Shown piece after piece: positions 49,106 to 63,325 of a stretch of DNA of 64,000 nucleotides; position 1 is the first letter of the stretch; each line of letters begins with the position of its first letter. A program made the translations under genes and the position numbers. The notes beneath the pieces were generated by a model that was not told the origin of the DNA, did not search any database, and saw nothing but the letters and a program-made list of their open reading frames with translations. This stretch comes from Marsupella aquatica. Its lineage: Eukaryota > Marchantiophyta. The stretch covers positions 5,208,001 through 5,272,000 of the forward strand of contig OZ316893.1 of NCBI GenBank assembly GCA_973895155.1, written 5' to 3'.

Positions 49106-51912
49106 GGGATGGATCGATGAAGATTCTCCATAGACGCCATCTCTGACAGGTTCTTCTCTCCCGCCCGGTCACCAATACGTCTCATCTTCGGGGTTTGCAC
49201 GATTGTGTGGCTTCGTTTGCATTTTCTAGCCATTTATGTGGTATACTCTTAGGCTTTGACCCTCTGATTTTTTGCCAGTCTTGCGTTATATTTGTGCCCA
49301 GTTTCTTGCTCTGGGGGAAGCCCCTCTCACTGCATTTGAACCCATGCCGGAAGCCAATGAACAAAAACTTCACCAGAACTCCCAAAGTATCCGGAATGGG
49401 CTAACATGTTCTTCACTTACCCCTTTGCGCTCTTCTCTTGCTCTAGGAAATCAATGTCTTCATTTTGTGGGTGTGTAAATTCTTCATTCATAGTTTAGGT
49501 GACAATTAACCCCAGCCCCGCCCCCGCCCCCGCCCGTGGATAGTATGAATTCATGTTGTAAATCTGGTCCCCATGTGTTTTGCTATCTGTAGTCTGAGAC
49601 AACAATGTCTGTTCATTGTCCGTGAGCCTAAATTCGAACATGGTGAGATCCTCTACCCTTGAAATAAACTAGAGCAAGTAAAACTGTCCTAAGGTTTGGT
49701 GCCTCTGTGTTCTTATATCTGAATTAGGAACGAAAATGATAAATACAGGGGGAACTTGGCAATGAATTTGGATGCTATACCGATAATCGACATATTATCC
49801 AGAATGTAGCAACTGTACTGAAATGCTTCAATTTGCTTGAACAGAGTCTTCCACTATCGAAATCAAATCTGCTGACAATGCGAAGAAAACGGTCGCGAGC
49901 ATGGCCACTTTAGTATACAGGACATCTACGAGCTCTGATGCTGGGGAGGCTAGACTGAAGCCAGTGGAAATTGTATATTGTATGGACCTTACAAATGTTA
50001 AGGCAATTCTTGCTAGGCTCTTGAGCTAAGGTGAGAATTCTTCTTGCGCTGGCTAGAATTCTTGGAGACGGGGCCACTCTCCTTGTCAGCTAACTGCACT
50101 CTGTTCGGTGTTTTGTTATTTGCTTGAAGAAACTCTTATATGCCTGTTCATAGAGTTGAGCGATCCGTAGATCAGAGTGATGGGATTATTCGTCTCAGTT
50201 TAAATTCAGAAATTCGAATATGATTGGCCTCTATTACCTCTTTCAGTGCTCTCTGAAAGCTCTTTGAAGCGGTTGTAACTTGAAGAGTTGTGTCGACGTC
50301 TTTCCTGTGCTCTATCCCAAGATTCTAATTAAAAATGTATGTTATTAGTTACGAACTATCTCATAGGATGAAAGCGAACGATGTTGTGTGCACAAGGGCC
50401 GTGTCGCCAGTTTGTGGTTGATCTGAATCCCGTGTGGATTTTTTACTATTCCGGCTGGCGTATAGCTTAGCTGTTCACTCTGTAAATTACTACATGAGCT
50501 TATAATTTGGTTGTATTCGTCAAGAATGTCTCCAGTTGTCGTGAACAGGGTCGGCTTTGGGGTTAAAGCTGGTGAACTGGTGAAGCTGTCTCTTGTCCGA
50601 ACTTGATCCTCTCAACTTAAATAGGGATCACTGGTGCAGTTCCTCGGAGCTTTAAAGTAAAGTATGTCACTGTTGTTCTAAAAGTTCCAAATGTATCACA
50701 TGGAATTCGACTTTCGTTTTTTCTGATTCGGAGCCTTTCGTTCCAGCCTTAACTTAAAAGCCCCAAATTTGGATGGCCATCATTCCCTCGTTAGATCTGA
50801 CTGATGGTGAAGAGCATGAGGCTGAGAGAAGAGGATAACTCCTGAATTTGTGTTGGAGGTTTTGTGTCGATGAATGAGGATGACTGATCATGAAGGCCTT
50901 CAAGCGATCAGTACAACAAGGAGTTATTCAAGAATAAATGCCGTAAACCACAGGCCGGAAATTCATTCAGGCACTGGTGCCTGCAAGCAAAGGCAGTGGT
51001 AAAAACTGTTCAAACATTCTGAGGCTGAAGAAGGGTATGCCCGTCCGACAAGCATTTCCTTGTGTTCAAAGGACCAAAATGTAATGCGTTACAATTGCAT
51101 TTGTTATAATTATTCTGCCCAAGTTCTTCGAAGCAAGCATACTGGATCAATCTTGCCCGGGTATAATTAGCTGGTTTTTGTTCTCCAAAACACAACAAAA
51201 TCCCTTACCATTGCAATAGATTGCTGGACTTTGTGCCCACTTATTTCGCGCAAAGACAGGCTTCTTATACTATTGCCCCGTCATCCATTGGATACGGTGT
51301 GCAACTTTCAGGGTGTTCAGTTCACAATATGCAACTGACTAGCAAGCAACTCTCTCTGTGGCTCTTCAAATTGACTCCCTTCGGCAGCACATGAGGTGCA
51401 AGCCTTACGTCTAGCACCTGATCAGGTTGAGCTTTGAAGAACGGCTGGGCATTGCTCGAGGAAATCCTCATGGCATTGAACTATGCCTGAATGCTTACCC
51501 AAGAAGGATACAGCTGATTGAAGGCCCTCCTCATCTCAGGATAAATAATAGCTCTGGGACCTAGTTCTCTACAGCTGCGGATTCTGTTGAGCTAGTCACT
51601 CGGTTGAACGGGCACAAGGTAGAACATTCCAGACCCAGAAAACTGTGCCTCGTTGGATAGGCCGATTAAGCAGCAGTCGGTTGTCTCTGGAGCGCGGCAG
51701 TCAGTTCTGCCTGTTCGTTCTTTCCCTACTGCAATGCGCGAATCATGATTGGTTGATAGCCCACCAAGAGGTTGGAGATCGTGTTGCCAAGCATGCAAAT
51801 CTTTCCCCTCTCTTGCCAGAAAAGCTCATGATACCCAGTCATTGACTTTAACATCAATTGGGCTGTACATCTCCGCTGCTCGTCTTGACACTTTTGCCAT
51901 ATCCAGCAAGAG

Positions 51913-52056
51913 TTTCGGAAAGGTCAACAGCATCTTTGGAGGAGATGGAAAGTCCTTGTGAATTCCGGAAGGACAACAGCATGTTTGGAGGAGCTGGAAA
52001 GTTTCGTGAATTTCGGAAGGACGACAGCATAGTTTGAGGGGCTGGAAAGTTCTTGG
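51913..52056. repeat. Tandem repeat of about 50 bp, three copies
   Basis: Copies begin near 51913, 51963 and 52012. Each reads TTC.GGAA.G.C.ACAGCAT, then TTTGGAGGAG.TGGAAAGT. The third copy is the most diverged. Confidence 0.8.
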
Positions 52057-52882
52057 GCAGATAGTATCTCCTATTCTATTGTGAGAGACAACCGACTGAG
52101 AGCCCTATTCTATTCTGAGAGCCCTATTACATGTGAGTGGCCACTGCCGGTAGATATCCATGATCCTTTGGAAGAGATCTGGGTCAAAAACCTTAGCTGA
52201 GATGTATTACCTGATTTTCATTCTTAGTTGTTTGATTCTTAGCGATTCTGCTTAGTTTAAAGAATACTTTGTAATTCTTTTTCCACTCTGGGTTAAGCAA
52301 AGTAATTCTAGTTAACTTGAAATAATCACTGGGAATATCCAGCTACAGTAGGTTATCCATGTAGGTTCATGCCGATAACACAAATCAAAATGTAATAATA
52401 TATGGTGTGCACCTCACTGATTTAAAGAATGGTATGGAGGTATGTCTACACCATAGATGTCATATTTTGATATCCCGGACCCTATGTAGTCTACCCCAAC
52501 CGTAACATGCTTCTACACTAGGTTTCAGCATTAGAGGGTCATCTATGTACTCTGCCCTAACTGCAGGATGCTTTCCAACAACCACCCGTCCAGATCTGAC
52601 TGTAGATAGATCTAACGGTCATAATGTGACCATACAAGTCAAGTATAATATTTTTGCTGAGCAGAGGCTTCTCAACTCACTTGAAGTGCCACCAGCCCAA
52701 AATTCAAAAAGACCCTGATTGACACCATCCCATATTGACATTTTGGATCTTGCAACTGACATTGTAATCTCATTGTATAATGCTTCAATTACAGTCACTG
52801 CCCTACCATTTGTTTACTATTTGCTTTAGTAGAAACCATTTCCCCTCCTTTTCAACTAAGTAAGCAGCTGATTTTTTCATGC

Positions 52883-52978
52883 TTTCACTCCAAGATTATT
52901 CAATTGCTTGGCTCTTTCACTCTTTGGCTCACACTCCAAGCTTATTCAAAATCTTGGCTCTTTCACTCTTTGGCTCAC
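52883..52978. repeat. 46-bp tandem duplication
   Basis: TTGGCTCTTTCACTCTTTGG occurs at 52908 and 52954, each preceded by CTCCAAG.TTATTCAA. A partial third copy starts near 52883. Confidence 0.8.
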
Positions 52979-55145
52979 CGCTCACAAGCAGAATAATTAA
53001 TTGATTTTTCTAGATTTTACAATATATGTGCAAATTCAATTGGCACTATGGTAGTACATGACATTAAGACCATATACTGAGTAGTATTGTACTTTTTCTC
53101 CATAGGCTGCAATGTTCAAGAGAGATCTCTTGCCTGACCCTTAACTCACATTACTGTATAGGAGTCTACTTCTCTTGTAAGTAAAGTATTAAAGCGCAAG
53201 TAAAGCATTAAAGCATTCCGTTCCAAAAACCAAAAAGATGGATCACTAAGTAGCCGCCAGATTAAGTTCCTGGCAAGACACTCTTTTCAACATTGAAGGG
53301 CTTAAAAATCACTTGACTCAACATAATTTGATGGGCCAACAAAAATCTCTATTTTCCTAAATCAAGATTTGTTGAGGATGGAAGGATGAATGCATTCCTT
53401 CAACTAAAGAAAGTTCTGTTCAATAAGCCCAAATGCCCTGGGTTGCACAACTAGCAAGGACCCAGGCAAAGATATCAAGGGCAAAGCATGGAGGGTGACG
53501 CTCGATGGCCAAGCGGAGGCATGGATATATGGCATGCGGGAAGATAGTTTTCACTGATCAACCAGTTTTGGAAATAAAAATTTGAGCAAATGACCATGAT
53601 TTCTTGCCCAGCTGACATATTATATAGGGTTGCCCCAGATGGGCAGGATTCGGGGCAGGATTAGATATTATAGTGCTTGATATTACTGTATAGTATGATA
53701 TATTTTTGTCATTGTGCACGATTAGGGAAGTGCAATTATGGAAATCACAAACCAGTCACCCACAATCTCATGGGTTTCTCTGATTGATCGCATTTGGGAG
53801 CAATTATCATCCTACCACAAGACTGCTTGCCTGATATTGCGTATATACTTGGTGGCAACACATTGTTTTGAGGAACAGGTGTGTCTCTTTGCAAGGGACA
53901 CTACATTATGAATACTGACATCAACTGGCATGATTGGGTGTCATTTAGATCTCAGTTTATACTTTTCTAGCATTTTAGTAATCCGTAGCAGATATTTGGC
54001 TTCCTCTGCGTGCTGGACTTCAACCAAGGGCAAAAATGCAGGGTACATTTGTCCAATAAAGGTCTGGAATTGAAAAGTGGGCAATTGATACAATCCTGGG
54101 GTATCTTCAATTCAGGTGGGCACATCAGATTAATTAAAAACCGCCATACTGTTACAATTTCTGGCACCATCAGGTACAAGTAGTTGATAGTCTTATGAAG
54201 TAAGTAAGCTAGGCTTTATTGCTATTTAGTCAGACCTCTCAAAACTGACCGGGTTGAGCAAGGAGAACGTATTGAGAGTTCACAGCAATCATGAAAACCA
54301 AGCATACTATGCAACTCCTGATGTCTTAATTTCCTTTTCAGTAGGGTCCTGCCCAGTACACTCCAAATTGTAATAGGCCAATGAACTCAAACGTATGGTG
54401 TAGTCATCTTGCAAACTTGCAAACTAATTAACTGATCTTTGATTCCAGTTGAAGGGGATTGAACCTGTCTTGGGATGGACATTGGTTTGAAATATATTAA
54501 GCCGGTGAATTAAATGAGTGCAATGATTTTCAGTGTGTTTGACTTACCATTACTCTTCACCATTTTAACTTTAATTCCTCTCTTGGGGTGCCATTGTGTT
54601 CTTGTTTGGTGCTTTGTAGTTGAGGAAACCGTTTTGTAAGGCATGCAGGTGGAAAAAATATGCATGCACTTAACAACTTACTAGCTAGACTTCCAATCAA
54701 GTGTTCTCAAGGTTCTCTAAATGACTTCAAATAGTTATCAGGAAATAGAGATATGTTTGAAGTAAACCGTGGTCAAAATGACTAGCAAAGATGTGACGTT
54801 GCTATGCAAATTGAAACCATACATCAGACCCATTGTCATGTAGTCTCAGATGGTGCTAGTGTCAAATATGTAGAATTACGCTCACAGAACTGTGAGTTGC
54901 ATTCCATGAGGCAGTATAATTCTACTTTGCATATTAATTGTCATGATAGTTTTACATATGTAATGATGGTTTGACATATGTAACTGGTTGGAGCTTGTTA
55001 GTGGGTGGGTATTGACAATTGATGAGCAACTAACCTAGAGTGGATAAAGCATCCAGTGAAGAAATACGGGGAAAATTCAAGGAGTGATTAGAAACTGTAG
55101 TCATCATCTTACTAGGGAGGAGAATTACAGCTTCACGCATACACT

Positions 55146-57247
55146 ATGGATCCAAAACCTTTGGAGCAACCAGACTTAAGCACAGACCCGAGGATGAGGG
55201 TTAGACTGATGGAAAGAGGCCTTCATTTGCAATACACTCCCACAGATCATGCACCACCCCAACCTCCAATCAAGGTGTTGGCATTGCAGCCAGGACAGCA
55301 TGCATGGTTGTGCGATCTCATTCATTACATTCCATCAGAAATCCAACGAGACACTCCAGTAGAGAGAATGCTACAAGCTAACAACTTTGCCCGCTCTGAC
55401 TTTGACAAAGTTTGGTTTTGCATTTGTTGTAGCCGTGGTCTCTACAAGACAGAGGACCCAAGGTAATGGCTAGGTAACTCAAATTAGAGAATCTATTTTG
55501 GTCCTGATTGTTTGGAGGCAAGAGTTGCTTATAAACTATCTATTCAAAGTCAAACACATATTAGGAATATTATTGTTTCCAGACAGATTTGAATTATGAT
55601 TTTAATCATGTGTATGCTTGTTATTGAGACTCATGCAAGGCCCAATTCAAGGTCAAACTTTGTATTTTCTGGTGAGAAGCCAGAAGCATCCTGAAGTCAT
55701 ATGGGTTGTTCTATGAAAGGACTCAAATTTTGTCCATTGACAATTTTGTTTTCAGGAGACAATCAAGATTAATTGAGTGTTTGTTTTGGGATACCACATG
55801 AAATCATAGACTAATTCAAATACCCCTAGTTAATTAAAAAAACCTAGAACACTTTAATTCTATTTTCATTTTGACGGTCTATTTTGGTTTTTCAAAATGT
55901 ACGTGTTAGGGGATATTTCCAATATATGAGAAAAATTTACTTTTTTACCTCCACTTTCATAAATCTAACTAATGTTACTCAGATATATTTATTGTTTTTT
56001 TCACGTGCTGGTGCACATGATTCCTATGGATTTCCGTAGTCAACCCGAGGATTAAAAAATGTACTTAGTAAAGTAACAAAATTCATAAGCACATATATCT
56101 TTTCAACTCTAGGAAGCATCAGGCATTGGATCCGCCCCATACAAGGGAGTCCCTCATTGAAGTTGTCAATTCTGGTGGAGGCTACCACATACATTCTAGG
56201 GTAAGGAATCATAAGGATTATTTGTAATGCTTGCAATTCTCAATTCACTTCTCCAACTGGTCTGGAAAATATGTTAATATACATGATATTAATGTGAATG
56301 TCATGAACATCTAAAGTAGCTCAGTTTTGTTATTTCAAAGTGATTTGTTTCTCGTCCAGAATCAATGAGCAGTACATTCGATCAAGTACAAGCGCTTCCT
56401 GTGGTTTAAAAAATTAAGAATGAAGCACAATGAATGCGCAACATCAATATAAGTAGCCTGCTTACACCTTCCTTGAACGTAAATAAGGATGAGGAGAGGA
56501 GACCAAAAAAACTTACACAACAAAGGATTCCCCCTATTCCTGTTCAACTATGTCCCCACCCCTGCTTTTTGTCAGCGCCCTCATTTCAGTTATGCCTTCA
56601 CTTCAAGTTAAAGTCTAGAGGCTTTATTCTAGACAGTAGGCTTTACCCTAGACAGTAGGGCTGGCCCAGGAAGTAGCTTTGATGGCACTTCATTGGTCAG
56701 ATTACTAACTAAGTGCAAGAACTCCTTGAAGTATGCTTCGCCACATTAGTTGTAGTCATCCCTTGTACTTACTGCCAGTATGGGAGTTCTTACAAGACAC
56801 TTGGACTTTCAGACCTTGACAAACCTGCAAGTCCCTGTTGGAGATATTTTGTCTCATGTAATCTCACATCCCTACACCGATGGCAATGTGCCATATCGGT
56901 GTGTATATGTGCATCCAAATAGAGGGAAGATGAATGTTGTTGCCAATTGCAACCAAGTGTTCAATTGTGTGGCAACTGGTTGTGACTCGGTCCTCTCATG
57001 GACTGCTCGTGACGCACATCATAGACAATATGCACACATGCCTCAATTTTGTTCCATCAGCTGCAAGCTCAGGACATTTGCAGCGTGCCCTAGTGGAAAG
57101 GATGAAATGTTTGATAGGCCTGCATTTTCATACGACTCCAACCCAGGACCAGAGTTTTTCCCCACTACAACAATAAACCGTTTGGGAACAACATCAACAC
57201 ATGGCCCAGATTTCCAGGACCGGAAAAATAACTGGAGAACCTCTTGA
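55146..57247 (+). CDS. Three-exon gene of unknown function, cysteine-rich protein
   Basis: Exons 55146-55462, 56113-56200 and 56756-57247, with donors AG|GTAATG and AGG|GTAAGG and acceptors CTAG|G and TGTAG|T. Phases match and the sum is 897 bases, 298 residues plus stop. The start is the first ATG of the open frame (MDPKPLEQPDL). Exon 1 ends in a CICC cluster (KVWFCICCSRGLYKTEDP). Exon 3 has VPYRCVYVHPNRGKMNV, then spaced cysteines and histidines (ANCNQVFNCVATGCD, HHRQYAH, FCSISC) that could bind metal. No membrane segment or signal peptide is seen. I do not recognise the family; a domesticated transposon protein is one option. The third-exon boundary depends on one acceptor choice. Confidence 0.5.
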
Positions 57248-60200
57248 TCTTGGCAAAAATCAGGAAGTCAACACAATTGGACAAAGTAATTTGATAGTCT
57301 TAATTAAGAGGGTAGACACATAAGTCATAGAGTTGAGTGAAGGATAATTTCTGCAGGAGTCTGTAGTGTTTAATCCTTAGACTCCCATCACCAAGGGCTA
57401 CAAGCTGGTAAGATTGAAGGGCATATTAAGCTAGGGAGGAGTGGGGGAATTTGAGGCACAGGCAAGGCAGATTGTCCAGCATGTCGAGCTAATTAAGGGG
57501 ATTTTGGTAAATATTTTGTGGGAGCATAGGTTGTATCAGGACTGAGAATGGGAGATTGAAGGGGCCTACAGAACGCCTGGGAGTCTTTGGACTAGAGGTA
57601 ATGGTGTGAGTGTGTTTGGGAGGGAGGGGCGAAGAAGGGGCTTGCCTACTGGGTTTTGGGGGCATGCAGTGACTTTGGAAGAGGGAGGTGGCAGAGTAGG
57701 AAATGATGAATAAGCAAATGGGGAACCAAGAGGATTCAACTCATTTGGTGACCAAACCAAGGTTAATTAAAGAGCAGGTCTGCCTGGCTCCTTTCAATCA
57801 AAGTGAATGAGTTTAGGTGAATTTATATGGGAAGTGAACCTCCTGTCCTTTCCCATGAAACATTCCAATTAAATTATCCATCAAGAGAAACAGAATAGAA
57901 ATTCCTGTCTTTCACACCAGGCAATTTGATGGTTTTGCATCTTGATTTGGGCAAGGCTCCCTTGAAAGGCTACATGCTGACTTCATTTTGGGTCATGCAA
58001 GTTGGACTCGAGTAAATCAGGTTATAATCAATCAGCACGGCTGGGCATTTCGCTAGACTGCCCATCTTATGGCTTCTTCCAATCGGAATCACAACCTTAA
58101 TTTGTGGTGTCGGGTACATTTGTCTGGAATTCCATCGACTGGAATGAAGCTTGGCAAAAGTCTGATCGTTGCAACTCCAAAGAAATTAGCAATAGACTCA
58201 ATGCGAGGACCTCGACAGCACAGCGTTGTCCTTCAATTGAAACGGTGTCGAAGTAGAGAAGCAAATGTCGTAGAATGGGATCGTTTCCGCCTAATTGTCA
58301 CATAAGCAAAGAGAGAAGTGACTAACGGTAGCTTCTTTCTGTCCTGAATAATTGTTTGGAACACTTTGGTATCACACAACCAAGGGGTATCGAACCCGTA
58401 ATTATTTGTTCTCACACAAATCCTCCAAGGCCGAAATCTTTCACTCCTTCACTCCTTCAGTCCTATTCATGGCCAAGATCCGATCGGACGACCGGGTTGT
58501 AAAGACACGCTCTTAAAGCTAGTGAGTTTCGATGACAGAAAGTGAGCTCTGCGATCAAACTCATAAGGGCGTCCGGCAGTCACTTAATCAAGCTCAATGC
58601 ACGAACGGAGAACCAAAAAGTGGCCAGTGGAGCAATGCCACATATTTTATCTAATGCAAATCGAAGTAACGGGCAGAGGCTTGTAATTTCCCACTAGTGT
58701 GCCGGCTATTGAGTAAATTGGTTTCATAAAAAACTATCGATTGATATTCTGACCATCAAAGGACAACCTTCAAATTTCGGTGAAGAGGGGTTTCTAGCCT
58801 TTTACAACCAGAGAGCTCCAGCTTATTAAAGCTATGAGATCAGCGCCCCAATGCATTCTTGATCGCGAATCACCACGTGCTCAAGGAAATACTCGAAACG
58901 AACTGAAAAGTCAGTGTGACCTATCGAACATGCCTCGACCGAGCCAGAAAACGGACATACCATTCGTTGAAATCTCCGGATTTTCCCTAGTATGAATGAA
59001 GCTGAAAGACTTTCGCGTCAGAAAAGATGGAATGGAGTGCCTGCTCTCGAGTTATGCCGTCTCGCCTTCAGAAGATAAGCAGACTGAGTACACGATTACT
59101 GCAAAACCCAATGCTCAGCAGATTTGCCCCACACTCAACAATCAGATACCTTCAGCATCATCCGGCCTCCTCCTCTCTTCTTCCTTCCTTCGTTACCTTT
59201 GCCGTGGTACTTCGCATATTGGATCGTTTTTGGGACCCCCAACACACTAAAGGTCCGCAAACGGGGAGACAACAGAGAAAGAAACAGCGAAATCGTTGGC
59301 AAGAATGGAACGCCAACAAAAGACACGAAAACTGGTGCGGAATTCGGGCACTTTCTAAACGTGAGAGAAAGAGATTTGCAATCAGAAATCAACAGCAGAT
59401 AGATACGGAAAAACTGGTGCGGAACTCTGGCACATCCAGAGAGAGAGAGAGGGAACTCGGCCGAGAGAAATCAGACCCGAATGCAGGAAAACTGAAGACG
59501 ACGCGCGAATAGAGTCTCAACAGCCCAACTCAGTAGTGACCTCCACTTACACATCGACACTGTACTGAAGAAGAATAACCACTTCGAAAGAATTTTCTGG
59601 ATCACCAGCAGCACCTTCCACAATCAGACCCACACCCACACAGCAGCACCTTCCACACGCACCCCCGTTTCTTGACTGTCAATAACGGTGTAGGGTAACC
59701 ATCCCCAAGAGCCCAAGAGGGGGTAATGGTATGTAATCCCAGAGGACGCTTCCCAGATCGAAAACACCTTCCGCATATTGTATCTAACTGACCGAAACTG
59801 AAACCGTAACATATCACATTCACAGGCGGAGCTTCTTAAAGCAAACTTAGCAAGAATACGAAATCACAAATCAAAAGCCCATGCCGGATATCAGTTCGTG
59901 ATCAAGGAATAGCACACACATGTAATCACCATCGCGAATGCAACTTTTTCAGTGAACAAACTACACATATATGTGCTTGATAACAATAGAGCGAATCAAA
60001 GTACACGAATCACCAGATCAACCCCTGCAACGACAGAGTCCTCATGAGGGGGCGAAGACATTGCAGCAACAAGCAAACTATCAATCAACAGATTGAGCCC
60101 ACTGTAATATTGTGCCCACTTAAAGCTATCCTTTTCCGTAAAGTACTCTCAACTTTCTCCTCAGCATTCTACAAGCACATGATACACCTTCCCTTCAACA

Positions 60201-61593
60201 AATCGACACCGTTCAACTTACACATCGAATCAATCCAGGCCGCCCAAATCGGGTGTAGCCTCCCCAGATACATATCAAACAAATCTGTTTCATATCACAG
60301 CTGGTAGCTCTCACTCTCAAAAGTGACAAGATTAAACTTTTCAACCAGATTTAAAACGGGATCGTTCGTTAAGTGTCCTTTATTATCTTTGACGTTACAT
60401 TTTTAAATAGCAACAATAATATATATTTTTTGAAGATGAATATGACAGCTTTTGTTTTAATAGACTAACTTTCATCAAAGTGGGTACAAAGGTTTACTCA
60501 AAATTTGGGCTGGCTCTACCTAAGTATGCAAAGGGAAATGATGAGGTTTGACCAAATTAGCTACTTCCCTCAATCCAAGATTACTATGCGTATCACACTG
60601 TTAAGAGAAATAAAGTGTGTCAAGCCATAAGATGACACAAAGACCCCTTAAATGTTTTTTTTTTAAATGACACAAAGACAAAAGACCCAATACAGGGAAC
60701 AAAACAAAACAAAACCAAGATGACCAAAGAGCCATAAAATGCCAGAATGTACCCTACAAGAAACCTCCACAATGGCAAACTAAATTGTTACTAAAATGTA
60801 AACTTGGAAAACCTACAGTAGTAAAGCTCTGGGGTAAATGGCACATTTTGGTGACTAAGAAGGCTTTGTCTAGAGTCTCTGTCTGAAACAAATAGCCTTA
60901 ACCCCCACAAAGAACTATAGTAAAATCCTGTGCACTCCCTAGTACAAGAGACACCAATTATGTAAGAAGGCCATGAGGCACAGAAGACCACATGCTCATG
61001 AGAAACAATCAGCTATACTCATAATAGATTAAACTTATCGGACACAGTTTTCCCTTGGACACTCATTCTCATTAGTGACTCCGCCACCTGACGCCCCATA
61101 CTGGAAACAACACTGAATTAAGCAAAGCTACCCAGATCGAGGAGGCTTTCACTCAAGGTGATTTATACCACGTACGACTGTATCTAGAATTGATTTCTAG
61201 GACAAAACATATAAATTTACTCAATCATGCCTGCGGCGAAACAAACAAAACAAGGCTTTCCAAAGCAGGAAGAAATAAAAAGAAAGCGAGGTGATGATGA
61301 TCTTACGCGGATTCATGGTCATTTTTTAAAAAGCTTTGGACATCCTTTGGTCTCTTCCATGCATCGTATGATGAATCGTGGCGTGCACGATGATCTGTAG
61401 CCCACCCCATCTATCCATCCATCCATCTACAGATACATCCATTCATTTCTTTTGTATAAATGTCGTAAATGATAACAATATATTAGTCCCTACAGCGAGG
61501 TGGAAAGGTGACTATTGTTGGTCATTTTGATATTTATAACTGTTTCATAACAGTTGTCTCACATGTGTCAAGCACGTGTGGGCAAGACAAATG

Positions 61594-61596
<3 letters not shown>
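57248..61596. other. Intergenic, no recognisable gene
   Basis: Overlapping short frames on both strands, none with conserved content. A GA-rich tract lies near 59430-59460 and a T tract near 60650-60664. Confidence 0.45.

Positions 61597-61628
<32 letters not shown>
61597..61628. repeat. (AT)n microsatellite
   Basis: About sixteen uninterrupted AT units following ATGCAC. Confidence 0.97.
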
Positions 61629-61631
<3 letters not shown>

Positions 61632-61770
61632 AAAAACCAAAAGGTAGCCATCTGGGAGAAACCATCCCTCAAGTAAAGGACTCGATTTAAACAAGGGGGA
61701 CACCCCATCCAGTGGCAAAGTGAAGCGCCTGATAGAGCTCCAAGGTGAATTGCATAGGAGGGTCACGCAA

Positions 61771-61815
61771 GGTTTAGGGCCTCTAGTCATGAAATTTGAC
61801 TAGAGGCCCTTAACC
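61771..61815. repeat. Inverted repeat with TCTAG arms
   Basis: Arms GGGCCTCTAGTCA and TGACTAGAGGCCC are perfect over 13 bp with a 7-base loop. Extension to GGTTTA / TTAACC lengthens the stem to 19 bp with one mismatch. Related to the TCTAGAG family seen near 18267, 41140 and 56609. Confidence 0.8.
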
Positions 61816-63003
61816 AAACCATGTGAAGGTGTTTGTCTAGAGGCCGTAAATCAGACATGGGTTCTCCATTACAATTATCCAAGCATGAATCACAAGCTCA
61901 GATTAGTTGAGCACAGGTCCAATGCTGAAATAAGCCAAGCATATGCCCAATATTAAAATTATCCAAGCATAAATTTACAGGATGTATGGATGCTGAGTTA
62001 CTTTAAATTGCAGCTACCCCTTCAAGAGCTATCATGGGTAAGCCGTAGGATCCAAATTTCACTATAAGTAACAGTAGTAAAGTTTTCCCAAAATTGTGAA
62101 ACAGACTGGAACCTCAGTGGAAAGAAGTAAATGGAATGCGGAAAAAATGAGAAACCTAAGACACTTCCCCTTTTATATATGGGTAGTTGTGGTTTATCTA
62201 GATGTGAGATTAGTTTGAATGTTTTGATTACATGGATCAATGTGGGCTTTCTTTATTATATGCATTTCATTGTTTCAAATTATCATGTCTAGGTTTTGAT
62301 TTTGTTAAATTTTGATATAATTAAAGAATTGTAACAATAACCATGGCACCTCTACTTCGCAGGTCACCTAGTATTGATCTCTATGGAAAGTGTGGACCGA
62401 CTGATGCAAGGAGGGAACTAATTATTATTTCTCTAGAACCCTCACTATTGTAGCTTAGAAAGAATGAGTTCTTATTGCAAATTTGTGATTGTCGTCAAGA
62501 AGTAGTCATGAAATGTTTATGACCAGGGAATTATTTGTGAGCAACATCCTTGCATTTCAGTAAGTCTTATGCTCAGTCTGCTGATTTTCTATCCAATGAT
62601 GTGCCTCGGGATGAATTGAATAATAAACAGTGGAAAGTCTCAGCAAAGCCCTACAATTTGTGTCCCGGCTTCATAGACCCACTAGTTCTAGTACTTCTGG
62701 GATTTGGGGCGACTGGGGCATGCTCCCAATCCACAGATTTAGTTACTGGACTCATGACATGTCTACATGTCTCATGAGATTTATGTGCTGACCTCGACCC
62801 CTCCTAGACCCAAAGCCTTTAGTTAGTGACCCTGGGATTAGTTTGGATTGCATCTCACACTGCAAGGGTTTAGTTGGGGTGTGTTCTGGTCCCTGGGGTT
62901 TGTGTTTCTGGGGGGCCCCTCTGGTCTTCGCTTCAGAAGCATTTGGAGTACACCATCGCGTTGTGACTGAAAAAAGGCATTGAAAAATTCATTAAAAAAG
63001 TAA

Positions 63004-63029
63004 ATCCATCCATCCATCCATCCATCCAT
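63004..63029. repeat. (CATC)n microsatellite
   Basis: About six CATC units (read ATCC in another register). Confidence 0.95.
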
Positions 63030-63272
63030 GGTCTACGCCATCCATGCACTGCCATCTACCAACTCGACATTGTGGACATTCTTCATTTACAACATTTATG
63101 ACGTTCACCCACCTTGGGGGGGAATGGGGGCCTTTTTTTCGCCCTTGAAAATCCCACTTAATGGACAATAGTACAGAGCGAGAGGAGGGTGAACTTTCTA
63201 GTTTCTGTCCCATGCAAAGCTGTTTGTGTGATGAAGGGGTGACGTTTTGACATCCGTCTATGCAATCACCTT

Positions 63273-63325
63273 TTGCTCAGTGGGTAAGGGGAACTCTCAC
63301 CCCAAGAATGAGGGGAGATTGAACC
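63273..63325 (+). mobile_element. Possible tRNA-derived SINE promoter (A and B boxes)
   Basis: TTGCTCAGTGGG (63273-63284) fits the pol III A box, and GATTGAACC (63317-63325) fits the B box with one change. Spacing suits a tRNA-like promoter. The following TGGGACTTCTCAGTTCCAGG resembles the body of plant SINEs. No tail or target duplication was found, and the cloverleaf is not complete, so a true tRNA is unlikely. Confidence 0.35.

Larger units (their letters stand above)
49106..55145. other. Six-kilobase intergenic stretch, no recognisable gene
   Basis: The first few hundred bases are the 3' side of the 84-residue gene. Beyond that, open frames are shorter than about 70 codons and unsupported. 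Tandem repeats at 51913-52056 and 52883-52978 are the only structures I can see. Confidence 0.45.

Noticed and set aside
59027-59512. 161-codon + strand frame rich in Arg, Glu and Lys
   Set aside because: Composition follows GA-rich simple sequence; three frames overlap here and none shows a known domain.
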